A stretch of 7,611 nt of DNA, from NCBI GenBank assembly GCA_002508635.1, contig DACO01000155.1, positions 1,924 through 9,534 on the forward strand. Direction: 5' to 3'. The notes beneath the pieces were generated by a model. It ran no database searches. It saw only the letters and a program-made list of their open reading frames with translations, and was not told where the DNA came from. The DNA is from Methanolobus sp. UBA118 (GTDB lineage: Archaea > Halobacteriota > Methanosarcinia > Methanosarcinales > Methanosarcinaceae). Position numbers and translations under genes: made by a program. Each line of letters starts with the position of its first letter. Position 1 is the first letter of the stretch. Shown here piece by piece: positions 1-6,031 of the stretch.

Positions 1-672
1 GCCATTTACGGAGCATTGAAAAAACTCGAGAAAAAAGGTCTTATTGAGGTCCAGAACACCCGACCTGTACGCTATAAATGTCTCCCTCCAGAAGATGCTG
101 TCAACAAGCTCAAACGAAGTTTTGAGGATAAATGTGACAGCATCCTGCTTGAGCTGGATAGCATATACCAGAGCTCGGCTGAGGATAATGTGGAGGAAGC
201 CATATGGACCATAAACGGGGTCAGGAATGTGGCTGATAAGATCGTCCAGCTTGTCGGGAATGCACAGGAAGAGATTCTGGTACTGAGTTCATCCACACCG
301 TTTTATACACTCGCCAGGAGGTATCCTTCTTTTATAAAGGATTACGAGACGATCATGGCTCTATTCAACGAAAAGATTGCTGATGGTGTGAATGTACGTT
401 TTGTCAGTTCTACAGAAGAAGAAGCCCGCAAGATATCCGAAAATATACCACTTGCATCTGTACGGATCAATCTGGATCAGGACGTTCCATGTGAACTTAA
501 GAGTTTTGTGATCGTTATTGATAATTCCGAGATACTGGTGGATGTTATCAATGAGGATCAGGGGGAGACTGATCTGAAGGCTATCTGGACAAATGGCAAG
601 GAGTTCTCGGCAACTATTTCCCATCTTCTAAATGCCAAATGGAAAATTTCTGAAAAATATAATCAGGTGTGA
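1..672 (+). CDS. TrmB-family transcriptional regulator, 5' end outside window
   Basis: DNA-binding regulator, 223 residues visible in a frame open from base 1. It begins inside the winged helix: visible residues 1-30 (IYGALKKLEKKGLIEVQ, then a wing with RPVRYKCLPP) match the recognition helix and wing of the TrmB HTH domain. A charged helix follows at about 31-60 (EDAVNKLKRSFEDKCDSILLELD), as in the TrmB dimerisation coiled coil. From about 65 comes the effector-binding half, opening with a typical 'AIWTINGVRNVADKI' segment and then 'AQEEILVLSSSTPF'. The internal TTG at 16 is not a believable start because the HTH motif extends upstream of it; family lengths of roughly 250-270 aa suggest about 35-50 residues are missing. 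The effector cannot be read from sequence. The stop is followed at once by six T's (673-678), a possible archaeal termination signal. The family call is firm; the regulon is unknown, although the adjacent DUF169 gene is a natural candidate target. Confidence 0.85.
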   Translation, partial: AIYGALKKLEKKGLIEVQNTRPVRYKCLPPEDAVNKLKRSFEDKCDSILLELDSIYQSSAEDNVEEAIWTINGVRNVADKIVQLVGNAQEEILVLSSSTPFYTLARRYPSFIKDYETIMALFNEKIADGVNVRFVSSTEEEARKISENIPLASVRINLDQDVPCELKSFVIVIDNSEILVDVINEDQGETDLKAIWTNGKEFSATISHLLNAKWKISEKYNQV

Positions 673-700
673 TTTTTTCATTTATCCTGTATTTGTCGTA

Positions 701-718
701 TGTTAACAGGCGTTAACA
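701..718. promoter_or_regulatory. Inverted repeat, candidate operator between TrmB gene and DUF169 gene
   Basis: Perfect 7-bp arms TGTTAAC / GTTAACA separated by AGGC. It lies 28 bp after the TrmB stop and upstream of the likely DUF169 promoter. The short arms and lack of a following T-tract fit a protein-binding site better than a terminator. Binding by the neighbouring TrmB protein is inference only. Confidence 0.4.
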
Positions 719-776
719 AAATGCGTCTCTATATTGTGTTTTTCTGAATAATGGATAGTAAGATTGATATAGCAGT

Positions 777-795
777 TGTGCATATTATATGCACA
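777..795. promoter_or_regulatory. 19-bp palindrome upstream of DUF169 gene (candidate operator)
   Basis: Perfect 9-bp arms TGTGCATAT / ATATGCACA around a single central T, ending 33 bp before the DUF169 start codon. Its centre (ATATTATAT) is TATA-like, so it could overlap the promoter and work as an operator. If transcription instead starts from the CTATATT at about 727-733, the palindrome would sit in the 5' leader. No T-tract follows, so it does not look like a terminator. Confidence 0.5.
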
Positions 796-815
796 TCCGA
801 TTATACGTTTTTTGC

Positions 816-821
816 AGGAGG
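816..821 (+). promoter_or_regulatory. Ribosome binding site deciding the DUF169 start
   Basis: AGGAGG lies 7 nt before the ATG at 829. It selects this start over the in-frame ATG at 751, which has no comparable site and whose extra 26 codons would be read through the palindrome at 777-795. Confidence 0.8.
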
Positions 822-828
822 CACCATA

Positions 829-1524
829 ATGAACAACGACGATATTCAGAAATTAGGCAAGGAACTCAAAGATATACTTAAAATTGATACTTCTCCGGTT
901 GCTGTCCGTCTGGTAAAGGCTGATGAAGAGATCCCTGAAGGAATCCCGCATCTGGATGAAAAAACCAGGCACTGTCAGATGGTAGACAATGTAAGAAGGC
1001 TGGGCACACAGTTCTACGCTTTGCCTGAGGACCATCAGTGCAAGGGCGGAGCTGCCGTAATGGGTCTGATGGAAATGAATCCAAAGCTTAAGTCCGGTGA
1101 AGTATACTATAATCTGAACCACTTCAAAACCCTTGATTCTGCGAAGACCACCATGGAAAAGGTCCCGATGGTTCCGGCAAACTCTATCAAAGCTGTTGTT
1201 TATTCTCCTCTGGAGAAGGCCACCTTCTCACCTGATGTGATCCTTATCATTGCAAAACCAAAGCAGGTTATGGAACTCTCACAGGCACTGCTTCACAAAT
1301 CCGGCGGTCGTATAAACTCAGGCTTTGCTGGTAAGCAGAGTGTCTGCGCAGATGGTGTTGCCTACCCATACCTTAGCGGTGAGGCAGGAGTAACCATCGG
1401 TTGCAGTGGAAGCCGAAAATACACGGAGATACAGGACGAGGAACTGATAATGAGCGTTCCTGTCGATATGCTGGCTGACCTTGTGGAATCTGCCAAATCT
1501 ATGTTTGGCACTTACGCCTGTTGA
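829..1524 (+). CDS. DUF169-family (COG2043-type) protein
   Basis: Predicted soluble protein of 231 aa with no signal peptide or membrane segment. It matches the DUF169 family, found in many methanogens and other anaerobes and without an established function as far as I know. Family-like segments are 'SPVAVRLVK' (22-30), 'RHCQMVDNVRRLG' (47-59), 'HQCKGGAAVMGL' (69-80), 'GGRINSGFAGKQSVCADGVA' (159-178) and 'VTIGCSGSRKYT' (188-199). Four cysteines (49, 71, 173, 192) lie in these conserved-looking, glycine-rich blocks; a fifth is the C-terminal residue 231. The pattern suggests a metal, cluster or thiol role, which is inference. The start is fixed by AGGAGG at 816-821. The gene follows the TrmB regulator in the same direction but 156 bp separate them and the gap holds two inverted repeats, so it probably has its own regulated promoter. 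It converges on the acetyltransferase gene with only 38 bp between stops. Confidence 0.85.
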   Translation: MNNDDIQKLGKELKDILKIDTSPVAVRLVKADEEIPEGIPHLDEKTRHCQMVDNVRRLGTQFYALPEDHQCKGGAAVMGLMEMNPKLKSGEVYYNLNHFKTLDSAKTTMEKVPMVPANSIKAVVYSPLEKATFSPDVILIIAKPKQVMELSQALLHKSGGRINSGFAGKQSVCADGVAYPYLSGEAGVTIGCSGSRKYTEIQDEELIMSVPVDMLADLVESAKSMFGTYAC

Positions 1525-1542
1525 TTCTATTATTTCTAATTC

Positions 1543-1577
1543 AGCACTTTAAGTGCTAAATTCTATCTTTCTTTTTT
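1543..1577 (+). terminator. Hairpin plus T-rich tract between convergent genes
   Basis: AGCACTT-T-AAGTGCT (1543-1557) is a perfect 7-bp inverted repeat, followed on the plus strand by a pyrimidine/T-rich stretch up to 1577 that lies inside the 3' end of the opposing gene. The one-base centre means a real RNA hairpin would need to open one or two pairs. Probable termination region for the DUF169 transcript, and possibly for the converging one. Confidence 0.45.
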
Positions 1578-2000
1578 CCAGGACATAACATATTCCATAA
1601 AGCCTGAATCATTATTGTTCTGTTTTTTCTTTACCTTGAAACCATTCTTTATGTAAAAATCAATAGCAGCCTTGTTTTCTGTATACACTCCCAGTTCCAG
1701 GTTCAAATAGAGGGATTTACAATGGTCCAGCAGTTTTTGACCAATTCCTTTTCCCTGATACTCTTCTAATACGAATAATGCACCAATAAAACAGTCATCA
1801 ATAACACTTATGAAAGCCTTGATCACATCATTTTCCTTATAGACAAAGGTCACAGAAACTGGCAGGTATTCCTCCTTGACAACATTATAATTCCTGATCC
1901 AGTATTCTTCTGGTATAAAGTAGTGTGAACTAATATTTGTCTTCAGCCAGATATCCATAGTGGAATCTATTTCGCAGTTCTCCAGTTCTTTGATCATCAT
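1563..2000 (-). CDS. GNAT N-acetyltransferase, YjaB-like
   Basis: Predicted cytoplasmic acetyl-CoA-dependent N-acyltransferase of 145 aa (144 if the second of two adjacent ATGs is used; an AAGGGG-like ribosome site suits either). The acetyl-CoA pyrophosphate loop is visible as Q82-G-K-G-I-G87 after the beta-4 strand 'GALFVLEE' (73-80). The C-terminal 'GVYTENKAAIDFYIKNGFK' (104-122) is the usual GNAT block with Asn109 and Tyr116 in the positions that support cofactor binding and catalysis. The opening 'STMDIWLKTNISSHYFIP' and the overall order resemble the E. coli YjaB subgroup; the substrate is unknown. It is very A/T- and Lys/Asn-rich compared with its neighbours, which could mean later acquisition, but this is weak evidence. 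It is transcribed on its own, converging on DUF169. Confidence 0.85.
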   Translation of the reverse strand: MMIKELENCEIDSTMDIWLKTNISSHYFIPEEYWIRNYNVVKEEYLPVSVTFVYKENDVIKAFISVIDDCFIGALFVLEEYQGKGIGQKLLDHCKSLYLNLELGVYTENKAAIDFYIKNGFKVKKKQNNNDSGFMEYVMSWKKER

Positions 2001-2048
2001 TTCCCCTTTATGTAATACTGCTGCCAGGTAAAAAGATCAGACCGGAAA

Positions 2049-2086
2049 TTAAATCACAAGAGTTCCGTATAAAAAAAGTGATTTAA
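2049..2086 (-). promoter_or_regulatory. Promoter of the acetyltransferase gene, TATA box inside an inverted repeat
   Basis: On the minus strand, TTTTTTATAC (2076-2067) is a good archaeal TATA box about 67 bp from the ATG. It is flanked by perfect 9-bp inverted arms, TTAAATCAC at 2049-2057 and GTGATTTAA at 2078-2086. One arm sits where a BRE would be and the other between TATA and the expected start site, an arrangement suited to repression by a dimeric regulator. Confidence 0.45.
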
Positions 2087-2104
2087 ATGATTGTAATTGA
2101 ATCA

Positions 2105-2141
2105 AACAAAATAGAAAAAGAATACTGTGTCTAAGACACAG
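2105..2141 (-). terminator. Terminator of cfbA
   Basis: CTGTGTCT-A-AGACACAG (2125-2141) is a perfect 8-bp inverted repeat one base beyond the cfbA stop codon. Reading on the minus strand it is followed by TATTCTTTTTCTATTTTG, a T-rich tract as expected of archaeal termination. It also separates cfbA from the acetyltransferase promoter. Confidence 0.6.
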
Positions 2142-2142
2142 C

Positions 2143-2538
2143 TTAAAGGACTTCCTGTGCTCTCTTGAAGATGAGATCTGCGATGAGTTTGTCGCTTCCA
2201 AGAGGCTTTGCGTAGACTATCTTTATCTTCTGTCCGTCAAGCTCAAGCTCGCCTTCGTTTGTCTCAGGGTCAAGTTTAAGGATCTCAGGAATGTCTTTTG
2301 TGATGTGGATGCCGGATGCAAGGAATACAGGTGCAGCAGCGATCTTTGTAACGCCTGTGCCTTCAAATGACTGGAGTGCTTCTTCTACGGTAGGTTCGCT
2401 ATTCTCCATAAATCCTGCCTTTACGATGTACTCAGGATTATTCTCTGCTATCATGTTAGCGATTTCAGTTACAACCTGGTTGTTGTATGGTAATCTGCTG
2501 CCGTGACCAATAGCTAAAATTCCGATTTTTTCACTCAT
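2143..2538 (-). CDS. cfbA: Sirohydrochlorin nickel/cobalt chelatase (short CbiX type)
   Basis: Cytoplasmic metal chelatase of 131 aa, the size of the short archaeal CbiX(S) proteins, which work as homodimers. It inserts Ni2+ (or Co2+) into sirohydrochlorin. In methanogens this is the first committed step to coenzyme F430, the cofactor of methyl-coenzyme M reductase; with cobalt it serves the B12 route. The two expected metal-binding histidines are visible: His12 in 'AIGHGSR' (9-15) and His78 in 'VFLASGIHITKDIP' (71-84). 'MENSEPTVEEAL' (44-55) is also typical. The start at 2538 is chosen over the in-frame ATG at 2616 because the family begins just before 'KIGILAIGHGSR', an AAGGT site lies 6 nt upstream, and the longer version would add 26 non-family residues over the promoter leader. 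No other cfb gene is in the window, so it appears to be a single-gene unit. Confidence 0.92.
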   Translation of the reverse strand: MSEKIGILAIGHGSRLPYNNQVVTEIANMIAENNPEYIVKAGFMENSEPTVEEALQSFEGTGVTKIAAAPVFLASGIHITKDIPEILKLDPETNEGELELDGQKIKIVYAKPLGSDKLIADLIFKRAQEVL

Positions 2539-2594
2539 AATATAACCTTCTTTTAAAAATCTAGTATTATTCTCAGTTGTAATTGTGTTACTTA

Positions 2595-2635
2595 ACGCGT
2601 CTCTACTAGGGGTCAATATGATATAATGTTTTTGA
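2595..2635 (-). promoter_or_regulatory. Probable cfbA promoter
   Basis: On the minus strand, ATTATATC (2627-2620) is a plausible TATA box. Transcription would begin near 2595, giving a leader of about 55 nt. I see no clear riboswitch-like fold or metal-regulator operator in this leader. Confidence 0.4.
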
Positions 2636-2752
2636 TTTCAGGAGTTTATCATTATTGAAAACGGCTTTTAGTTATTTCCGTGGTATAAATAACAAGTTAT
2701 ACTTTCCTTTTTTTATGTAGTATTATTTGTAAATTCAATGCTGTAGCTAAAA

Positions 2753-2770
2753 TTCAATTTGATTAAATAG
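2753..2770 (+). promoter_or_regulatory. Candidate promoter of leader ORF and propeller gene 1
   Basis: TTCAATTTGATTAAATAG is 15/18 identical to the element at 6039-6056 and holds a TATA-like TTAAATA. A start about 25 bp downstream would place the small-ORF ATG (2824) some 30 nt into the RNA. Its conservation between the two leaders is the main support; the stronger-looking TATAAATA at 2684-2691 is an alternative. Confidence 0.45.
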
Positions 2771-2823
2771 TATTATTTTTTTAAATCCTGCATTAGGCTT
2801 TAGACATTCGGGGTGGTTAGTTT

Positions 2824-2940
2824 ATGAAGTCATTTAACTTAGTTCTTGTTCGATGGATATCTTTTTTATTCTTGATTATGTTTGCCGGGAGTAATCGGGC
2901 CGGTTCAGATACTTTTCTTTTCAAGGATTCTGAGGGGTAA
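2824..2940 (+). CDS. Small leader ORF, 38 aa, signal-peptide-like
   Basis: No recognised family. It has its own ribosome site, GGGGTGG (2810-2816), 7 nt before the ATG. The peptide starts MKSFNLVLVR and continues into a hydrophobic run, 'WISFLFLIMFAG', so it looks like a secretion signal or small membrane peptide. Its stop codon TAA (2938-2940) overlaps the end of the GAGGGGT ribosome site of the propeller gene, whose ATG follows 5 nt later, so translational coupling is plausible. The small ORF at 6106 starts MKLFNSVLVR (8 of 10 residues identical) and holds the same place before the second propeller gene. It could be a leader peptide, a small membrane partner, or a decayed signal-peptide exon of an older gene copy. 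That it is translated is inferred from the ribosome site and the conserved start. Confidence 0.45.
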   Translation: MKSFNLVLVRWISFLFLIMFAGSNRAGSDTFLFKDSEG

Positions 2941-2945
2941 TTGGG

Positions 2946-5846
2946 ATGAGCTCCGGTCGATATTCAATTATCCTTGTCGGAATGCTTTTGATCTTTCTTG
3001 TTCCTGGAACAGGCCTGGCAGATTCAGGTGAGATTGGGGTAGAGCTGGTGTCAGCTTTCGATACAAATGGCCAGGCAAACGACGTCGAAGTGGAAGATGG
3101 ATATGCATATGTTGTTGAAGATCATGGGCTTTTGATAATTGGTATCAGCACTCCTTCCTCTCCATCTCTTGCAGCAAATTACAGTATTGAAAATGAAACC
3201 TTTTGTGTTGCTGTAGAAGATGACTATGCCTATGTGGGCACTGATAGTGGTCTCGAGATTATTGATGTAAGTAATCCGAAATCACCGGACTTGGCGGGAA
3301 GTTATGAGACCGGTGATAACTCTATCGATATTGTCTTCTCAGATGGTTATGCTTATCTCAGTGGTTTCTGGTATGGTCTTGTGATCCTGGATGTGAGTGA
3401 CCCCTCATCCCCGGTATTTGCAGGCAATTATTATGTTTATGATGCGTACCTTAATGATATTGCCGTATCAGGTGATCATGCATATCTGACCAGTGGGATG
3501 CATGGCTCTGCAGGTCTTGATATTGTTGATATGAGCAGTTTTTCCTCACCATCCCTTGAAGGTACATACGGTATTGGTGATGCACTTGGTGTTGCTGCAT
3601 CGGGTGATTATGTCTGCGTGGGTGGAAGCAGCATTTCCGATCCGGATACAGGCGTCTGGATATTTGACATGGAAAATCCCTCGTCACCAGAGCTTCTGGG
3701 GAATCTGGATACCGCACCGGCATATGATATTGCTATAAAGAATAACTATGCCTGTCTGGCTAACGGATCAGGGCTTGTGATTGCAGACATCAGCAATCCC
3801 TCATCACTAGCCATTGTCGGGAGTCATCCTACAGGTGCTAACTCATACGATGTGGATGTTGAAGGTGACTATGCCTATGTAGCCAGTTATGATAATGGTC
3901 TTGTTGTCCTCCACATGGAAGAAGAAAACTCTTCCAGCGAATCTCTTCAGGTTGGGATCTCAAATCCTGATGGTACTTTCTCCGTAAATCCGGGTGATTC
4001 ACTATTGCTTGAAGCTAAAGTGACCGACAATCTGGGAAACCTGATGAAAGGCTCTGACGTGTCTGTCCGGGCAACTTTCTCGAATGGTGACGAATCGATT
4101 AATCTGTTCGATGATGGTAATCATGCGGATGGGAGTTCAAATGATGGTGTATATGCTAACACATGGATGCCTGAAGTCACTGCAGATGACAGTGCTGAAG
4201 CTCCGTGCACTATAAAAATATCCGCCCGGCATTCAAGCCTGAAGGCTGCAGATGCTAAAGTAAGTGGTGTGGTTATATCTGAGACTCCTGAACCTTCTCC
4301 GGATAAACCTCCGAATCTCATTATCTCGGATGTGATGGTGGATGGCACTACCATAAATTATGAAATCAAGAATACCGGTTCAGGTGCATCGGGCTCCACA
4401 GATTCATATCTTTATATAAATGATATGAACAGGCAACTTGCATCCGACGAGGTGGCATCTCTGGAGCCAGGTGAATCCAGAATAGAATCGTTCAGTTATA
4501 CATATGAATCGGAAGGAAGAACCGATACTATCAAAGTTGTGGCTGATGCCACATCAAGTGTGAGTGAGGAGAGTGAAGACGACAATTACAGGGTTGAGGG
4601 TTTCAAGGATGATGGAAGAAGCCTGATGAAAATAGAGATACTGTCCTTGCAGGGTGGTTTTACTATAAACTCCGGCGAACCCCAACTGATCAGAGCAAAA
4701 GTAACTGACAATCTTGGAAACCCCATGTCAGGTAAAAGTACGAGTCTTGTGACCGCAACTTTCTCCAGTGGCGGCGATCCAGTGAGGTTATTCGATGATG
4801 GTGAACACAACGATGAAAATCCGGACGACGGTATCTATGCAAATGATTGGACACCGGAAAAAGTATCCGATGACTCTGATACTGAATGTACGATAACGGC
4901 ATTTGCACACAACTCCATGCTTGGAGATGCACATGACAGTATTAACGGACTAATTCTCTCAGACTCAGCTTCCAATGCCGGAACCACAACCGGAGAAAGT
5001 GAAATTGAAAACACTGAAGTTGCCGAATCTTCAGATCAGGAGAGCGGATTCAGTAAGTGGTGGGGACCCGGGTTGATATTACTGATGCTGCTTGGCGGGT
5101 TTATGGCTTACTCCCTGCCCGGTGTCCTGGTCTCGCTCAGGAAAGAGAGTATTACAGAACTTGCTCTTATGAAGCAGACGAATGGCAGTAATTCCTTTGA
5201 TTATCGGTCATACGTATTCAACAGTTTTGAGAAGGACAGAGAAATATCCGTGATCTTACCATCTGCAAATGTCATCAGGATGGAACCCGATGCCTCAAGC
5301 TCCCAGGACAGTTTTTCCTGGGAAGGTGTGCACTCCCGGGAATCCATGACATATGTAGAGGATGAGCAGTATGAGCATCTCTTCTTTGAAGCTACGGTGG
5401 AGTACACGAATCCTCTGGGTATATCTGTAAGCACAAAGGCTGACAGTCCAGTAGCCAGCATCAGGAACAATGGTCCTGTACCCGTAAAGAATATTTTTAT
5501 CATCTATACTGACGGAGTACGGCAAACACGCTGTCTGGCATATATCGCTGAGGTAGAAGCATTCTCAAATGGTACTGCAGGGCTTGAAGGCACCGACTAC
5601 AATGTACAGAGGCTTGCGAATATAATGACCGAGGCTGGCATTCCTGCTGAATCAGCATCATCCTTCTTCGAAAGTAGTGAAAATTCCAGCAGTCTCCTTG
5701 ATACGGATGTATGGAAGAAGATCAACCAGATGTATCTCCTTTACCAGCTTCCTGAAAGTATACACAAGGAACTTGTATTCATTGAAGTAAAGCCTCAGGC
5801 TGCTGTGAGGGAGAGATTCTGCTGGGTTATGGCGGAAGTGGGGTGA
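2946..5846 (+). CDS. Membrane-anchored LVIVD beta-propeller protein with choice-of-anchor X and CARDB-like domains (copy 1)
   Basis: Predicted cell-surface protein of 966 aa. Residues 1-25 form a signal peptide (SIILVGMLLIFLVPGTGLA, then DSG). Seven LVIVD-type repeats follow at about 45-325, each with 'GDYAYV...GLVIIDVSNPSSP' features; the strand 'VELVSAFDT' (32-40) can close blade 7, giving a seven-bladed propeller. Next are an Asp-rich choice-of-anchor X type domain (334-446; loop FDDGNHADGSSNDG at 388-401, a likely Ca2+ site), a CARDB-like beta-sandwich (456-550), a second anchor X domain (561-672; loop FDDGEHNDENPDDG at 616-629), an acidic linker and one membrane helix (about 706-731). 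The helix is followed by Arg/Lys, so the last 235 residues are predicted inside the cell. That tail ends with 'MYLLYQLPESIHKELVFIEV' and 'RERFCWVMAEVG'. GAGGGGT lies 8 nt before the ATG. Ligand and function are unknown; a surface adhesion or sensing role is inference. Confidence 0.85.
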   Translation: MSSGRYSIILVGMLLIFLVPGTGLADSGEIGVELVSAFDTNGQANDVEVEDGYAYVVEDHGLLIIGISTPSSPSLAANYSIENETFCVAVEDDYAYVGTDSGLEIIDVSNPKSPDLAGSYETGDNSIDIVFSDGYAYLSGFWYGLVILDVSDPSSPVFAGNYYVYDAYLNDIAVSGDHAYLTSGMHGSAGLDIVDMSSFSSPSLEGTYGIGDALGVAASGDYVCVGGSSISDPDTGVWIFDMENPSSPELLGNLDTAPAYDIAIKNNYACLANGSGLVIADISNPSSLAIVGSHPTGANSYDVDVEGDYAYVASYDNGLVVLHMEEENSSSESLQVGISNPDGTFSVNPGDSLLLEAKVTDNLGNLMKGSDVSVRATFSNGDESINLFDDGNHADGSSNDGVYANTWMPEVTADDSAEAPCTIKISARHSSLKAADAKVSGVVISETPEPSPDKPPNLIISDVMVDGTTINYEIKNTGSGASGSTDSYLYINDMNRQLASDEVASLEPGESRIESFSYTYESEGRTDTIKVVADATSSVSEESEDDNYRVEGFKDDGRSLMKIEILSLQGGFTINSGEPQLIRAKVTDNLGNPMSGKSTSLVTATFSSGGDPVRLFDDGEHNDENPDDGIYANDWTPEKVSDDSDTECTITAFAHNSMLGDAHDSINGLILSDSASNAGTTTGESEIENTEVAESSDQESGFSKWWGPGLILLMLLGGFMAYSLPGVLVSLRKESITELALMKQTNGSNSFDYRSYVFNSFEKDREISVILPSANVIRMEPDASSSQDSFSWEGVHSRESMTYVEDEQYEHLFFEATVEYTNPLGISVSTKADSPVASIRNNGPVPVKNIFIIYTDGVRQTRCLAYIAEVEAFSNGTAGLEGTDYNVQRLANIMTEAGIPAESASSFFESSENSSSLLDTDVWKKINQMYLLYQLPESIHKELVFIEVKPQAAVRERFCWVMAEVG

Positions 5847-5905
5847 TAATTTTATGTAGTTAGCGTTGTCGGGAGGAATATTCGTTGAATGTCCGATAAA
5901 CAGGA

Positions 5906-5935
5906 GACGAAGATACGTTCTTTGTCTTCGTTTTT
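5906..5935 (+). terminator. Hairpin terminator after propeller gene 1
   Basis: GACGAAGA (5906-5913) pairs with TCTTCGTT (5925-5932; seven Watson-Crick pairs plus one G-U) across an 11-nt loop and runs into TTTTT (5931-5935). It lies 60 bp after the copy 1 stop, suggesting that the two propeller genes are transcribed separately. The remainder of 5847-6031 shows no convincing gene. Confidence 0.6.
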
Positions 5936-6031
5936 GACCTGCAATTGAGCAGAAACAGGAATTGGATTTCCTTGCATACCCGAAATAAGTTTGAAACATT
6001 CAGGAGGATTGATTCTAAGTTATATACAGTA

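Larger units (their letters stand above)
2746..2945 (+). repeat. Leader repeat, copy A (upstream of propeller gene 1)
   Basis: This stretch aligns with 6032-6220. Shared blocks in order are: CTAAAATTCAATTT (copy B CTAAAGTTCAATTT); TAAATA; TCGGGGTGG (copy B TCGGGGGTGG); ATGAA; a 16-nt identical run TTGTTCGAT plus its upstream TTAGTTC-like sequence (CAGTTC in copy B); GATA-T-TTTTC; and GATTCT-AGGGG just before the main ATG. The distance from small-ORF ATG to main ATG is 122 nt here and 115 nt in copy B. The promoter, small ORF and ribosome site were therefore duplicated together with the gene. Bases 2539-2745 hold the cfbA leader and promoter plus an AT-rich stretch with a second TATA-like site (TATAAATA, 2684-2691); otherwise I see nothing there. 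Confidence 0.75.

Noticed and set aside
751..828. N-terminal extension of the DUF169 gene from ATG 751
   Set aside because: It lacks a ribosome site, runs through the 19-bp palindrome, and AGGAGG stands 7 nt before the ATG at 829, where the family sequence begins.
2539..2616. N-terminal extension of cfbA to the ATG at 2616
   Set aside because: It adds 26 residues foreign to the CbiX(S) family and would start at the TATA box; the ATG at 2538 has an AAGGT site and the family's usual beginning.
2718..2778. 11-bp direct repeat TAGTATTATTT (2718-2728 and 2768-2778)
   Set aside because: AT-rich, only two copies, and absent from the second leader; too simple to call a regulatory array.
3080..3920. 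Recurring GACTATGCCTATGT-like DNA segments as a possible repeat array or CRISPR
   Set aside because: They encode the D-Y-A-Y-V strand of the LVIVD blades at irregular spacing in one open frame; this is protein repeat structure, not a DNA array.
3451..5525. Several open frames on the minus strand or in other plus frames inside propeller gene 1
   Set aside because: They are shadows of a repetitive, Ser/Asp/Gly-rich coding sequence and show no ribosome sites or recognisable domains.
5889..5948. 19-codon ORF (MSDKQETKIRSL...) after propeller gene 1
   Set aside because: It contains the terminator hairpin, its GGGAGGA is 11 nt from the ATG, which is too far for a good ribosome site, and no counterpart precedes copy 1.
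5658..5999. 113-codon minus-strand ORF at the 3' end of propeller gene 1
   Set aside because: Most of it lies opposite a well-supported coding region, its composition is not protein-like, and it would run through the terminator hairpin at 5906-5935.
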